DNA of 14,169 nt from JAENWH01 sp038248745. Lineage in GTDB: Bacteria; Bacillota; Clostridia; Peptostreptococcales; Anaerovoracaceae. This document shows positions 5,999-13,573 of the stretch, piece by piece. The notes below the pieces were generated by a model that was not told the DNA's origin, ran no database searches, and saw nothing but the letters and a program-made list of their open reading frames with translations. The position numbers were made by a program, and so were the translations under genes. The stretch is from positions 1 to 14,169 of the forward strand of contig JBBRXC010000033.1 of the NCBI GenBank assembly GCA_038248745.1, read 5' to 3'. The first letter of the stretch is position 1; every line of letters begins with the position of its first letter.

Positions 5999-7303
5999 TT
6001 GCATAAAAACTTTTTTAAAAAACAGATAAAAGAAGCGTTTCTATTTGATACAGAAGTGGAAAATCTTTTTATAAGCGAATATATGATTACTGCACCCGGA
6101 GATTTTGTAAAAGTTTATCTCTTTGCTTTAATGTATACGGATTTAGAGCAGGATATTACAAATGAAACGATCGGTAAGCAACTGAATCTTCAAATAGAAG
6201 AAGTCTTAAAAGCCTGGACTTATTGGGAAGGGCTTGGCATTGTAAAGAAGAATTATATAAATCCAGAAGACAAATTCAGGTATCAGATAGAGCTGTTAAA
6301 TTTAAAAGAGTTGGTATACGGCAAGAATTCAAAAACAAAGCGTTCCAACCGAGCAATTACGGAAGAAACGAAAATATTGTTGGAAGATAAAGAAATTAAA
6401 GATATGTACACAACAATTGAAAAAGTTACGGGGCGTCTGCTTGGGGGCAAAGAACCTGTGGAAATCATGACATGGATTTCAGAATATGGCGCGACGCCAG
6501 AAATGGTCGTGTATGCCTATTCTTATTGTGTCAAAACCAGAAAAAAAGACAATTCTAAATATATTGGCGCTGTCGTGAAAGAATGGTCCATGAAAGGCTT
6601 ACTGGATATTACAAAAATAGAAAAATATTTAGAAGAAATTGATAACAGATATTATTTGTATAAGAGGATATTAAAATCTCTAGGGTTTATGAGAAATGCT
6701 ACGGAAGAAGAGCAAAGATTAATCGACAGCTGGTTTGATGAAATGGGCTTTGGTATTGATAGAATCCTGGAGGCTTGCGGGAAAACCAGCGGAATTCCAA
6801 ACCCTAATATGAATTATGTGAATAAGATACTAAAAAACTGGTTTGAAGGAAATAAAAAACCAGGAGAGGGTGAAAGGAGCAAAGGATCTGGAGCACCGTC
6901 TATTTTTAAGTATTATGATGCAATTAGAGAAGAAGTAGAGAAACAGGCTTTAGATCGAAAAAACACTGTCTATAGAGAGTTCCCGAGAATTAAGGAAATA
7001 GATGAAGAACTTAGAAGCTGTGGCATGCAAATATCGAAAATGATGGTTTCAGGCTCTGCCAACGCGAAAGAGCCAATAAGAGCATTAAAGAAAAAAGCCG
7101 ACATATTAGGGGAAGAAAAGTTGTTTCTGCTAACAGAAAATAACATGAAGAAGGAATATTTGGAAATAGAGTATAGGTGTACAGAGTGTAAAGACACTGG
7201 CACAAATGATATGGGGGAACGTTGCAGCTGCTTTAAGAAGCGGCTAGACGAAGTTGAAGAATGGCAAAAAAAATTAAAAGAATCAAAGCAGGAATTGAAC
7301 TGA
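5999..7303 (+). CDS. DnaD-domain replication protein fused to a DnaC/DnaI loader-like N-terminal domain
   Basis: Likely helicase-loading or primosomal protein. Residues 1-105 resemble the winged-helix DDBH1 domain (FLFDTEVENLFISEYM, then GDFVKVYLFAL). Two DDBH2/DnaD repeats follow: about 133-210, with YxxxVxxxW at Y188-W196, and about 215-285, with YxxxIxxxW at Y273-W281. This is the architecture of B. subtilis DnaB. After a Gly/Pro-rich linker (about 286-300), residues 303-415 look like the N-terminal domain of clostridial DnaC/DnaI loaders: a charged helical part with FPRIKEIDEELRS, then a Zn-type CxxCxDTG...CxC motif (C394, C397, C409, C411). The AAA+ ATPase that should follow is absent; the protein ends 23 residues after the last cysteine. 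The start is TTG at 5999, with GGGAGA at 5988-5993 five bases upstream; the first ATG (6082) would cut into the conserved N-terminal helix. It overlaps the next gene by 43 nt. Confidence 0.85.
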   Translation: MHKNFFKKQIKEAFLFDTEVENLFISEYMITAPGDFVKVYLFALMYTDLEQDITNETIGKQLNLQIEEVLKAWTYWEGLGIVKKNYINPEDKFRYQIELLNLKELVYGKNSKTKRSNRAITEETKILLEDKEIKDMYTTIEKVTGRLLGGKEPVEIMTWISEYGATPEMVVYAYSYCVKTRKKDNSKYIGAVVKEWSMKGLLDITKIEKYLEEIDNRYYLYKRILKSLGFMRNATEEEQRLIDSWFDEMGFGIDRILEACGKTSGIPNPNMNYVNKILKNWFEGNKKPGEGERSKGSGAPSIFKYYDAIREEVEKQALDRKNTVYREFPRIKEIDEELRSCGMQISKMMVSGSANAKEPIRALKKKADILGEEKLFLLTENNMKKEYLEIEYRCTECKDTGTNDMGERCSCFKKRLDEVEEWQKKLKESKQELN

Positions 7304-9330
7304 ACGTAAAGCGAGGTTTGAAAGCGAATAGGATGAAATATTTGAAAACCAAGGCACTGAATGAGAAAAAGCCAGAAGTGCCGGTTTTTGAGTATGAAGA
7401 ACACGAATTAAAAGAAGCGATATTCCATCAAGAAGCTTTAAGAATTAGAAATCAGATAAAGGAAGAAATAGAAAATAATATCAGCAAAAAATTATCAAGG
7501 TTTGATGAAATTGATTTTGATAAACTGTGGGAAGAGCAGAAGCCGGTAAAAGTTCATAGTGAAAGATTTGCTTCTGAGCAACGTTTGAAAAAATTAGAGC
7601 CAAAAGAATCATTAGAATCAAAAAAACCATTAGAGCCAAAAGAACCAAAAGAATCATTAGAACCAAAAAAACCAAAAGAAAAGATAGTTAAATCCAAGGC
7701 GAGAGTGTTTTTACGAGCCCTTGAGAATGCACCGGGTAGAATAAAGGCTGGAATAGAAAGAACCTTAAAAAAATATTACCGAGAACATCCAGAAAAAAGC
7801 AAGACAAGTACAATAAAAAACAATAGAATATACAGAAAATTAGTAGTCTTTAAAAGAGATTTTGTTGCTAAAGAGAAATCGGCTTCTGTGGCAATGGCAA
7901 AAATGATTGTTGGTATAGATCACAGAAATGAAGAAATGGCGGAAAAGGCAACTAAATTTGTCTCGAGGAGCAATCTCAAGTTGAGGATTGCCCGAGAATA
8001 CGCAGAATTAAACAAGGCGAAATTGTTGATTAAACTTGTTTTTTTCCTTGTTATAGCCACGATTATTGCCTCCGGAGCCAGCTATGTCAGTGCTTATGAG
8101 TATTCGTACAATGGACGGGTCCTTGGTGTCGTTAAAAATCAGGAGGATGTTTTAAAGTTACTGGATGTTGTAAATGAGAAATTGACGAAAGAATATAATA
8201 CAGAGGTAAAAATAGATAGGAACCTGGATATTGTGTTTGACAGAGTAATATCTGTAAATAGAGAAATAGACATTTCAGAGGAAGTCTTAAAAAAACTTAC
8301 TTATATGCAGGATATGAAAGCCAACGCCTACGGAATATATATCAATGGGAACAGGGAGGTTATTATTCCCTCAAAACAAGAAGCCAATGAGATTTTGGAT
8401 AGTATCAAAACCAGATATATAAGCAATTCTGGCAGCAGCGAATATGAAAGTATTGGATTTGCTGAAAACATTGAAATAAAAGAGGTTCAAACAAAACTTG
8501 GCAGAATTCAGAATTCCGAGGACGCTTTAAAGAAAATACTAACAGGAGCTGTTCAAACGAAAGTTCATATTGTTGAACCTGGGGATACTTTTTCCGGTGT
8601 CGCTAAAAAGTATGGAATAAATAGTGGCGTTTTAAGCGACTCAAATCTCGGCATTAATCCAGAGAGACTAAGCATAGGACAAGAAATTGTGCTTACACAG
8701 GCGGTACCGTTAATAACGGTACAGACAGTAGAAGTTGCCACCTATATGGAACCCATTGCCTTTGAAAAAACAACAGAAAATTCAAGTACTATGTACAAAG
8801 GCGAACAAAGTGTTAAGGTAAGAGGTATAACCGGTGAAAAAGAAGTAGTCGCAAGAATAATTAAAAACAACGGGAGGGAAGTATCTAAAACCGAATTGAA
8901 AGCCACCGTGATAGAGGAACCTGTCCAAGAAGTAATGCTTGTTGGAACCAAAGCATTACCATCCTTGCAGGGCAGCGGGACTTATATTTATCCTGTTTTA
9001 GGGGCAAGACTGACACAAAGATATTCTTCATACCACCGAGCCATAGATTTGGCACTTCCAGTAGGAAATAAAATTAGAGCATCTGATGGGGGTACAGTCA
9101 TATCCGCCGGATATAGTGGCTCTTATGGTTACGTTGTAAGGATTAATCATGGTGGAAACAGAGTGACACTTTATGCTCACTGCAGTAGAATTTTAGTAAA
9201 AGCAGGGGAAAAGGTTTATCAGGGACAACATATTGCAAACTCTGGAAATACTGGACGAAGCACGGGACCTCATGTACATTTTGAAGTAATTATTAATGGA
9301 GTGCAGAAAAATCCACTGGACTATATATAA
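7261..9330 (+). CDS. Membrane-anchored LysM-G5-M23 peptidoglycan metallopeptidase
   Basis: Single-pass cell-wall hydrolase. Residues 1-250 form a long Lys/Glu-rich, presumably cytoplasmic arm with a Glu-Pro-Lys repeat (112-140). A transmembrane helix lies at about 259-279. Then come an extracytoplasmic region with no motif I recognise (280-433), a LysM domain (about 435-480, VEPGDTFSGVAKKYGI to LSIGQEIVL), a G5 domain (about 483-567) and a C-terminal M23/LytM domain (about 570-689). The zinc and catalytic residues are all present: H592 and D596 (HxxxD), H640, and H671-H673 (HxH), so it should be an active endopeptidase cutting peptide cross-links. The start is uncertain: ATG 7261 lies inside the previous gene with only a weak purine-rich region upstream, and M25 (7333) is an alternative. 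The walR gene follows after 14 nt; WalRK control of such enzymes is known in Firmicutes. Confidence 0.93.
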   Translation: MAKKIKRIKAGIELNVKRGLKANRMKYLKTKALNEKKPEVPVFEYEEHELKEAIFHQEALRIRNQIKEEIENNISKKLSRFDEIDFDKLWEEQKPVKVHSERFASEQRLKKLEPKESLESKKPLEPKEPKESLEPKKPKEKIVKSKARVFLRALENAPGRIKAGIERTLKKYYREHPEKSKTSTIKNNRIYRKLVVFKRDFVAKEKSASVAMAKMIVGIDHRNEEMAEKATKFVSRSNLKLRIAREYAELNKAKLLIKLVFFLVIATIIASGASYVSAYEYSYNGRVLGVVKNQEDVLKLLDVVNEKLTKEYNTEVKIDRNLDIVFDRVISVNREIDISEEVLKKLTYMQDMKANAYGIYINGNREVIIPSKQEANEILDSIKTRYISNSGSSEYESIGFAENIEIKEVQTKLGRIQNSEDALKKILTGAVQTKVHIVEPGDTFSGVAKKYGINSGVLSDSNLGINPERLSIGQEIVLTQAVPLITVQTVEVATYMEPIAFEKTTENSSTMYKGEQSVKVRGITGEKEVVARIIKNNGREVSKTELKATVIEEPVQEVMLVGTKALPSLQGSGTYIYPVLGARLTQRYSSYHRAIDLALPVGNKIRASDGGTVISAGYSGSYGYVVRINHGGNRVTLYAHCSRILVKAGEKVYQGQHIANSGNTGRSTGPHVHFEVIINGVQKNPLDYI
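7594..7680 (+). repeat. Imperfect in-frame tandem repeat (Glu-Pro-Lys-Glu type)
   Basis: Coding repeat in the cytoplasmic arm of the M23 protein (residues 112-140). A unit of about 36 nt beginning TTAGAGCCAAAAGAA (7594-7629) recurs from 7630 to 7674 with a 9-nt in-frame insertion (a CCAAAAGAA unit). All length differences are multiples of three. The encoded pattern is EPKESLE / KKPLEPKEPKESLEPKKPKE. Confidence 0.8.
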
Positions 9331-9344
9331 AGAGGAGAAATGGT

Positions 9345-10043
9345 ATGGAAGCAAGAAAGATACTAATAATAGAAGATGAAAAGTCGATTTCAGACATTAT
9401 CAAATTTAATCTTGTAAAAGAAGGTTTTGATGTAGACACGGCCTATGACGGGCAAGATGGATTACAAAAAGCCATCAAACAGACACCAGAATTAATTCTT
9501 CTGGATGTTATGCTTCCATTGATGGACGGCTTTGAGGTTTGCAGGCGAATTAGAGAAGTCAGCATGGTTCCCATTATTATGCTTACAGCAAAAGAGGAAG
9601 AGGTGGATAAGGTTCTCGGGCTTGAACTTGGCGCAGATGACTATATTACAAAACCCTTCGGAATGCGGGAATTAATAGCCAGAATCAAAGCAAATATCAG
9701 AAGACTAGATATAAGTGATTCGGGTAAAAATACACCTGAAAATTTACAAAATTTTGGCAATCTTACCATAGACATGAACAGATATGAAGTGCGAAAAGAT
9801 GAAATAGTTTTAGACCTTACACTCAGAGAATTTGAACTGTTGAAATATCTTGCAGAAAGAGAAAATAAAGTGTTTTCAAGAGAGCAGTTGCTTGAAGAAG
9901 TATGGGGATATGAATATTATGGAGATATTCGTACTGTGGATGTAACGGTTAGAAGGTTAAGAGAAAAACTGGAAGATGATTCCAGTGACCCAAAATATGT
10001 CACAACAAAAAGAGGCGTAGGCTATTATTTTAGGAGAGCATAA
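9345..10043 (+). CDS. walR: Response regulator WalR (YycF), OmpR family
   Basis: DNA-binding response regulator of the WalRK cell-wall homeostasis system. The receiver domain (about 4-118) has the acidic pair E10/D11, phospho-acceptor D54 in LLDVMLP, T81 in MLTAKEEE and K103 in TKPF. The OmpR-type winged helix (about 133-231) contains LTLREFELLKYLAEREN, VWGYEYYGDIRTVDVTVRRLREK and the terminal TTKRGVGYYFRR, very close to WalR proteins. Length of 232 residues is typical. AGAGGAGAA (9331-9339) precedes the ATG; an out-of-frame ATG at 9340 is ignored. The kinase walK starts 3 nt after its stop. The M23 peptidase directly upstream belongs to the enzyme type that WalR usually activates. Confidence 0.96.
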   Translation: MEARKILIIEDEKSISDIIKFNLVKEGFDVDTAYDGQDGLQKAIKQTPELILLDVMLPLMDGFEVCRRIREVSMVPIIMLTAKEEEVDKVLGLELGADDYITKPFGMRELIARIKANIRRLDISDSGKNTPENLQNFGNLTIDMNRYEVRKDEIVLDLTLREFELLKYLAERENKVFSREQLLEEVWGYEYYGDIRTVDVTVRRLREKLEDDSSDPKYVTTKRGVGYYFRRA

Positions 10044-10046
10044 TTT

Positions 10047-11873
10047 ATGAAGGTTAGTATAAGATTGACCAGCATTAGAGGTAGAATAGTACTGATTTAT
10101 TGTCTGCTGGTTTTTATAGCAACGACAATCATCGGTGTTTTTATCATGAGTCAGCTGGAAGCTTATTATATTAATTCAACAAAGGACAATCTTTCTCAAG
10201 CAGTTCAAGAGGGTTCTCTTTTGGTATCTTTGGACTCGTATGAGGACATAAATAACCACAAGGCAGAAATACAGGAAAGTATAGATGCATGGAGCAAGAG
10301 TTTGCAGCAGGAGATCTTTGTTGTAAACGAAAATTTTATGATTATTGCCTCCAGCAATGAAACAAAAGGGAAAAGTGCTATTGATATATTAGACCAAGAG
10401 TTGATTCTTCAAGGTTTAGGAGGCAATTCCGCCGAGACGCTGGGATACATCGACTCGCAGGCTGTTCGTATTCCAACAATAAGCATGGTGTTCCCGGTTG
10501 GTGGTGACAAGGAAACCAGAGGAGTTCTTTACCTTAGAGCAGATTTAACCTCTGTTTACAATTCAATTGATCAGTCAAAAGAAATATTTTTAAAAGCCAT
10601 GATAATTGCTCTTGCAATTACGGTAGCGCTTGGGTTTTTTATAGCAAGGAGTATTACTGAACCAATAAATAATGTGACAAAATTGGCTAAAAAAATGGCA
10701 GATGGAGATTTTAGCCAGGAGGTTTCTATAAAATCAAACGATGAAATAGGTAGGCTTGCCGAAATGTTCAATTTGTTGCGGCTTAAACTGAATGAAACAC
10801 TGACAGAAATTTCAAATGAAAAAAGCAAGCTTGAAACGATTTTGAAATATATGGCGGATGGATTGATAGCTGTTGATTTGTCTGGGCACATAGTCCATGC
10901 AAATCCATCGGCAATGGCCATGCTGAAAGTTTCTAAACAAGAGATCGAAGAAAGAAACTACGATGAGATTATCAAAGAAATCAACCCAAGACTTACTTTT
11001 GGGGAGATTATCGAAAAATGCAAACTGGTGCCAGTAGAAGAAAATTTTGAGTTTAATGGGTCAAATTATGCAGTTCGTTATGATCATTTTAGAGATGAAA
11101 ATGATTCTGATGTTGGAATTATACTGATTTTACAGGATATAACGCAAAGACAAAAAGTTGAAAAAATGCAAATGGATTTCGTGGCAAATGTATCTCATGA
11201 ACTAAAAACACCGCTTACAACGATTAAGAGTTATACAGAAACGTTAATAGATGGGGCAGTAGAAGATCCTGCAATAGAAAAGAGTTTTTTGGAAATAATA
11301 AATATGGAAGCCGACAGAATGAATCGGCTTGTGAAGGATTTGCTTCAGCTTTCAAGACTGGATCATCAGCAGGAGAAACTGGTGAAAAAAAATTGCGATT
11401 TAACGAAGCTTATTTTAAGCGCTGTAAAAAAGGTTGAATTGACAGCAAATGGAAAGAAACAGCATTTGAATTGCCTTTTTCAGGCTGAAAAAAGGATTTC
11501 AATCATTGGAGACAAGGATAGTATTGAGCAAGTTTTATTAAATGTTTTGAGTAATGCCATTAAATACACACAAGAGGGTGGTAGAATTGATATAGATGCC
11601 ATTGTGCAAGCTAAAAAAGTGACGGTGACTGTAGCGGATAATGGGATAGGAATACCAAAAGCTGAGCTGTCAAGAGTCTTTGAGCGATTCTTTAGAGTTG
11701 ACAAAGCGCGTTCAAGAGCCATGGGCGGAACGGGACTTGGGCTGGCTATATCAAAACAAATTGTTGAAGAGCACGACGGACTGATTCAGCTGGAAAGTAA
11801 GGAAGGAACAGGTACAACTGTATTTATTACGTTACCACTTGGTGCCAGCAGAGGAGAAAGTAACATTGACTAA
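10047..11873 (+). CDS. walK: Sensor histidine kinase WalK (YycG)
   Basis: Membrane sensor kinase paired with WalR. Order: short basic N-terminus, transmembrane helix 1 (about 13-35), extracytoplasmic Cache/PDC-like sensor (about 36-182), transmembrane helix 2 (about 183-202), HAMP (about 202-255), PAS (about 260-370), HisKA and HATPase. The H-box is VANVSHELKTPLTT with phospho-acceptor H384; the ExxT phosphatase motif is part of it. The N-box is NVLSNAIKYT (N499-N503), followed by G1 ADNGIGIP, F-box ERFFRVDKARSR and G2 GGTGLGLAIS. All catalytic motifs are intact and length 608 is normal. The PAS end reads ILILQDITQRQ, where S. aureus WalK has HDVTE carrying metal ligands, so that zinc site seems absent. 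No yycH, yycI or walJ follows. The 3' end overlaps the next gene's start. Confidence 0.96.
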   Translation: MKVSIRLTSIRGRIVLIYCLLVFIATTIIGVFIMSQLEAYYINSTKDNLSQAVQEGSLLVSLDSYEDINNHKAEIQESIDAWSKSLQQEIFVVNENFMIIASSNETKGKSAIDILDQELILQGLGGNSAETLGYIDSQAVRIPTISMVFPVGGDKETRGVLYLRADLTSVYNSIDQSKEIFLKAMIIALAITVALGFFIARSITEPINNVTKLAKKMADGDFSQEVSIKSNDEIGRLAEMFNLLRLKLNETLTEISNEKSKLETILKYMADGLIAVDLSGHIVHANPSAMAMLKVSKQEIEERNYDEIIKEINPRLTFGEIIEKCKLVPVEENFEFNGSNYAVRYDHFRDENDSDVGIILILQDITQRQKVEKMQMDFVANVSHELKTPLTTIKSYTETLIDGAVEDPAIEKSFLEIINMEADRMNRLVKDLLQLSRLDHQQEKLVKKNCDLTKLILSAVKKVELTANGKKQHLNCLFQAEKRISIIGDKDSIEQVLLNVLSNAIKYTQEGGRIDIDAIVQAKKVTVTVADNGIGIPKAELSRVFERFFRVDKARSRAMGGTGLGLAISKQIVEEHDGLIQLESKEGTGTTVFITLPLGASRGESNID

Positions 11874-12168
11874 GAGTAAGATAAAAACCCAAACCAGATT
11901 ATTTTACTTAGGCGCTGTGATTATTGCTTTGATTGTAATAGCTATATACGCCTATAATGTTATTGCTGTGGAAATGTATCAAAATAGGATTGAGGCTGAA
12001 CACCAACAGCTTTTGGCGCAAAAGAGTAAACTTGAAGATGAATTAAAAAATGTTAGAGACCCCAAATATATAGAACAACAGGCAAGAACCCAATTAAGGA
12101 TGATTTTCCCTGGAGAAATTCTCTATGTATTGCCAGAAAAACCAACAGAGAATAATGGAGATAATTAG
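11866..12168 (+). CDS. Septum formation initiator family protein (DivIC/FtsL type)
   Basis: Small bitopic divisome protein of 100 residues: basic cytoplasmic tail (1-11), transmembrane helix (about 12-32), an extracytoplasmic coiled coil (about 36-65, EAEHQQLLAQKSKLEDEL), then the DivIC-family end DPKYIEQQARTQLRMIFPGEILYVLP. Such proteins form a complex with FtsB/DivIB partners and help activate septal wall synthesis. I chose TTG at 11866 because GAGGAG at 11851-11856 lies nine bases upstream and the resulting N-terminus (MTKSKIK) is typical. A TTG at 11839 would add nine residues but has no RBS. The gene overlaps the last 8 nt of walK, implying coupled translation. DivIC and FtsL cannot be told apart safely from this sequence; the YIEQxAR...PGE pattern favours DivIC. 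Confidence 0.87.
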   Translation: MTKSKIKTQTRLFYLGAVIIALIVIAIYAYNVIAVEMYQNRIEAEHQQLLAQKSKLEDELKNVRDPKYIEQQARTQLRMIFPGEILYVLPEKPTENNGDN

Positions 12169-12169
12169 G

Positions 12170-12700
12170 ATGTTGAAAGAAATAATAGTGGTTGAAGGAA
12201 GAGATGACCAAGCCGCTTTAAATAGAGCTATTGAAGCCGATACAATTGCAACCCATGGATTTGGCATAAGAAAAGAAACCTGGGAGTTGATTGAAAGGGC
12301 CTACAGTGAAAGAGGACTTATTATTTTTACGGACCCTGATTTTTCGGGAGAAGAAATTAGAAAAAAACTGAATGCAAAATTCCCAAATGCAAAAAACGCT
12401 TATCTAGGAGTAGAAGAAGCGACAAAAAAAGGGAACATAGGTATTGAAAATGCATCAGTAGAAAATATAATAAAGGCACTTGACTCGGCAAGGTACACGT
12501 TAATGGATAAAAGACAAGAATTTACGCTGGAAGATTTGAGAAAATATGGTTTATCAGGGGGAGAGGGATCTGCTGAAAGAAGAACAAAGCTGGGGAAGGC
12601 TCTTGGTATCGGATACGGAAATAGCCATGCTTTTTTAAAAAAATTAAATCAATTTGGAATTTCAAGACAGGAATTTCTTAAAAGAATAGATGGAGAGTAA
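12170..12700 (+). CDS. rnmV: Ribonuclease M5 (5S rRNA maturation)
   Basis: Toprim-fold endonuclease that cuts 5S rRNA precursors to their mature ends in low-GC Firmicutes, acting with ribosomal protein L18. The Toprim signature is complete: IIVVEGRDDQAAL with E9, and IIFTDPDFSGEEIRK with D55 and D57. The C-terminal part has ENASVENIIKAL and the LGKALGIGYGNSHAFLKKLNQFGISRQEF tail characteristic of RNase M5. I start at ATG 12170, which begins MLKEIIVVEGRDD as in homologues and has GGAG at 12157-12160 nine bases upstream; the open frame extends to 12125 but that part overlaps the previous gene. The start lies one base after the preceding TAG. The 176-residue length is normal, and ksgA next door is the usual partner. 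Confidence 0.95.
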   Translation: MLKEIIVVEGRDDQAALNRAIEADTIATHGFGIRKETWELIERAYSERGLIIFTDPDFSGEEIRKKLNAKFPNAKNAYLGVEEATKKGNIGIENASVENIIKALDSARYTLMDKRQEFTLEDLRKYGLSGGEGSAERRTKLGKALGIGYGNSHAFLKKLNQFGISRQEFLKRIDGE

Positions 12701-12703
12701 TCA

Positions 12704-13573
12704 ATGAAGCTTTATGCACCATCCACAATTAGAGAAATTAAGAATAAACATGACTTTAAGCTCTCTAAAAGCCTGGGACAAAATTTTCTGACGGATAAAG
12801 ATATTATAGAAGAAATAATTCAGGCACCGGCAATAACAAAAAATGATCTTGTCATTGAAATTGGACCAGGAATCGGCGTCCTGACATCCGAAGCTGCTGA
12901 AAGAGCGGCAAAAGTAATTGCGATAGAAATTGACAGGAAACTGATTCCAATATTAAAAGAAACTTTAAAAGAATATGATAATGTTGAAATACTAAATCAA
13001 GATATTTTAAAGACTGATTTAAATGAATTGTTGGAACAAAATAAGGAGTATAAAGGTCAAAAGATAGAGAGTGTAAAAATTATCGGCAATCTGCCGTATT
13101 ATATTACTACGCCCATTATTATGAAAATATTGGAAGATGGAGTAAAGGCTGAAAGCATAACAATAATGATGCAGAGAGAAGTTGCTGATCGACTGAAAGC
13201 GCCGCCAGGGAGTAAAACGTATGGGGCTATTTCGGTAGCCGTACAATATTATTGCACAATTACACATATTGTAAATGTGCCAAAGGAAGTATTTATTCCT
13301 CAGCCGAAAGTTGATTCCGCAGTTCTAAGACTGGATATAAGAAAAGAAAGACCGGTATTCCTAAAGGATGAAAAGGCCTTTTTCAGGTGCGTAAAATCGG
13401 GCTTTGGCCAACGCAGGAAAACCTTGTTGAATTCCCTTACAGGAGCAATGGGCGCTTCTAAAGAGGAAGTCGCGAAAGCTTTGGAAAATGCAAATATTGA
13501 CAGCATAAGAAGAGCGGAGACCCTAAGTCTTGAAGAATTTGCTAAAATCGCAAATGAGTTGCAGGAGAAATAA
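12704..13573 (+). CDS. rsmA: 16S rRNA (A1518/A1519) dimethyltransferase KsgA/RsmA
   Basis: SAM-dependent methyltransferase that adds two methyl groups to each of two adjacent adenines in the 3'-terminal helix of 16S rRNA late in 30S assembly. It shows the KsgA entry motif KSLGQNFLTD (residues 22-31), SAM-binding EIGPGIGVLT (52-61), AIEIDRKL (73-80), the catalytic IGNLPYYITTPI with N129-LPY132, and FIPQPKVDSAV. The C-terminal helical domain has GFGQRRKTLLNSL. Length 289 is standard. GGAGAG at 12692-12697 precedes the ATG, and only 3 nt separate it from rnmV. Loss of this enzyme gives kasugamycin resistance in known bacteria. No key residue is missing. Confidence 0.97.
   Translation: MKLYAPSTIREIKNKHDFKLSKSLGQNFLTDKDIIEEIIQAPAITKNDLVIEIGPGIGVLTSEAAERAAKVIAIEIDRKLIPILKETLKEYDNVEILNQDILKTDLNELLEQNKEYKGQKIESVKIIGNLPYYITTPIIMKILEDGVKAESITIMMQREVADRLKAPPGSKTYGAISVAVQYYCTITHIVNVPKEVFIPQPKVDSAVLRLDIRKERPVFLKDEKAFFRCVKSGFGQRRKTLLNSLTGAMGASKEEVAKALENANIDSIRRAETLSLEEFAKIANELQEK

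Noticed and set aside
6970..7404. 144-codon open frame on the - strand over the DnaD/M23 junction
   Set aside because: It is rich in Phe, Ser and Leu and antisense to two well-supported genes; no RBS or domain supports it.
7303..7600. Frameshifted remnant of a dnaC AAA+ ATPase after the DnaD/loader fusion
   Set aside because: The frame read here shows no GxxxxGKT/S, Walker B or sensor motif; it is the Lys/Glu-rich arm of the M23 protein.
7594..7680. Possible CRISPR-like repeat
   Set aside because: Units are adjacent, degenerate, in frame and coding, with no spacers of constant length; it is a protein repeat.
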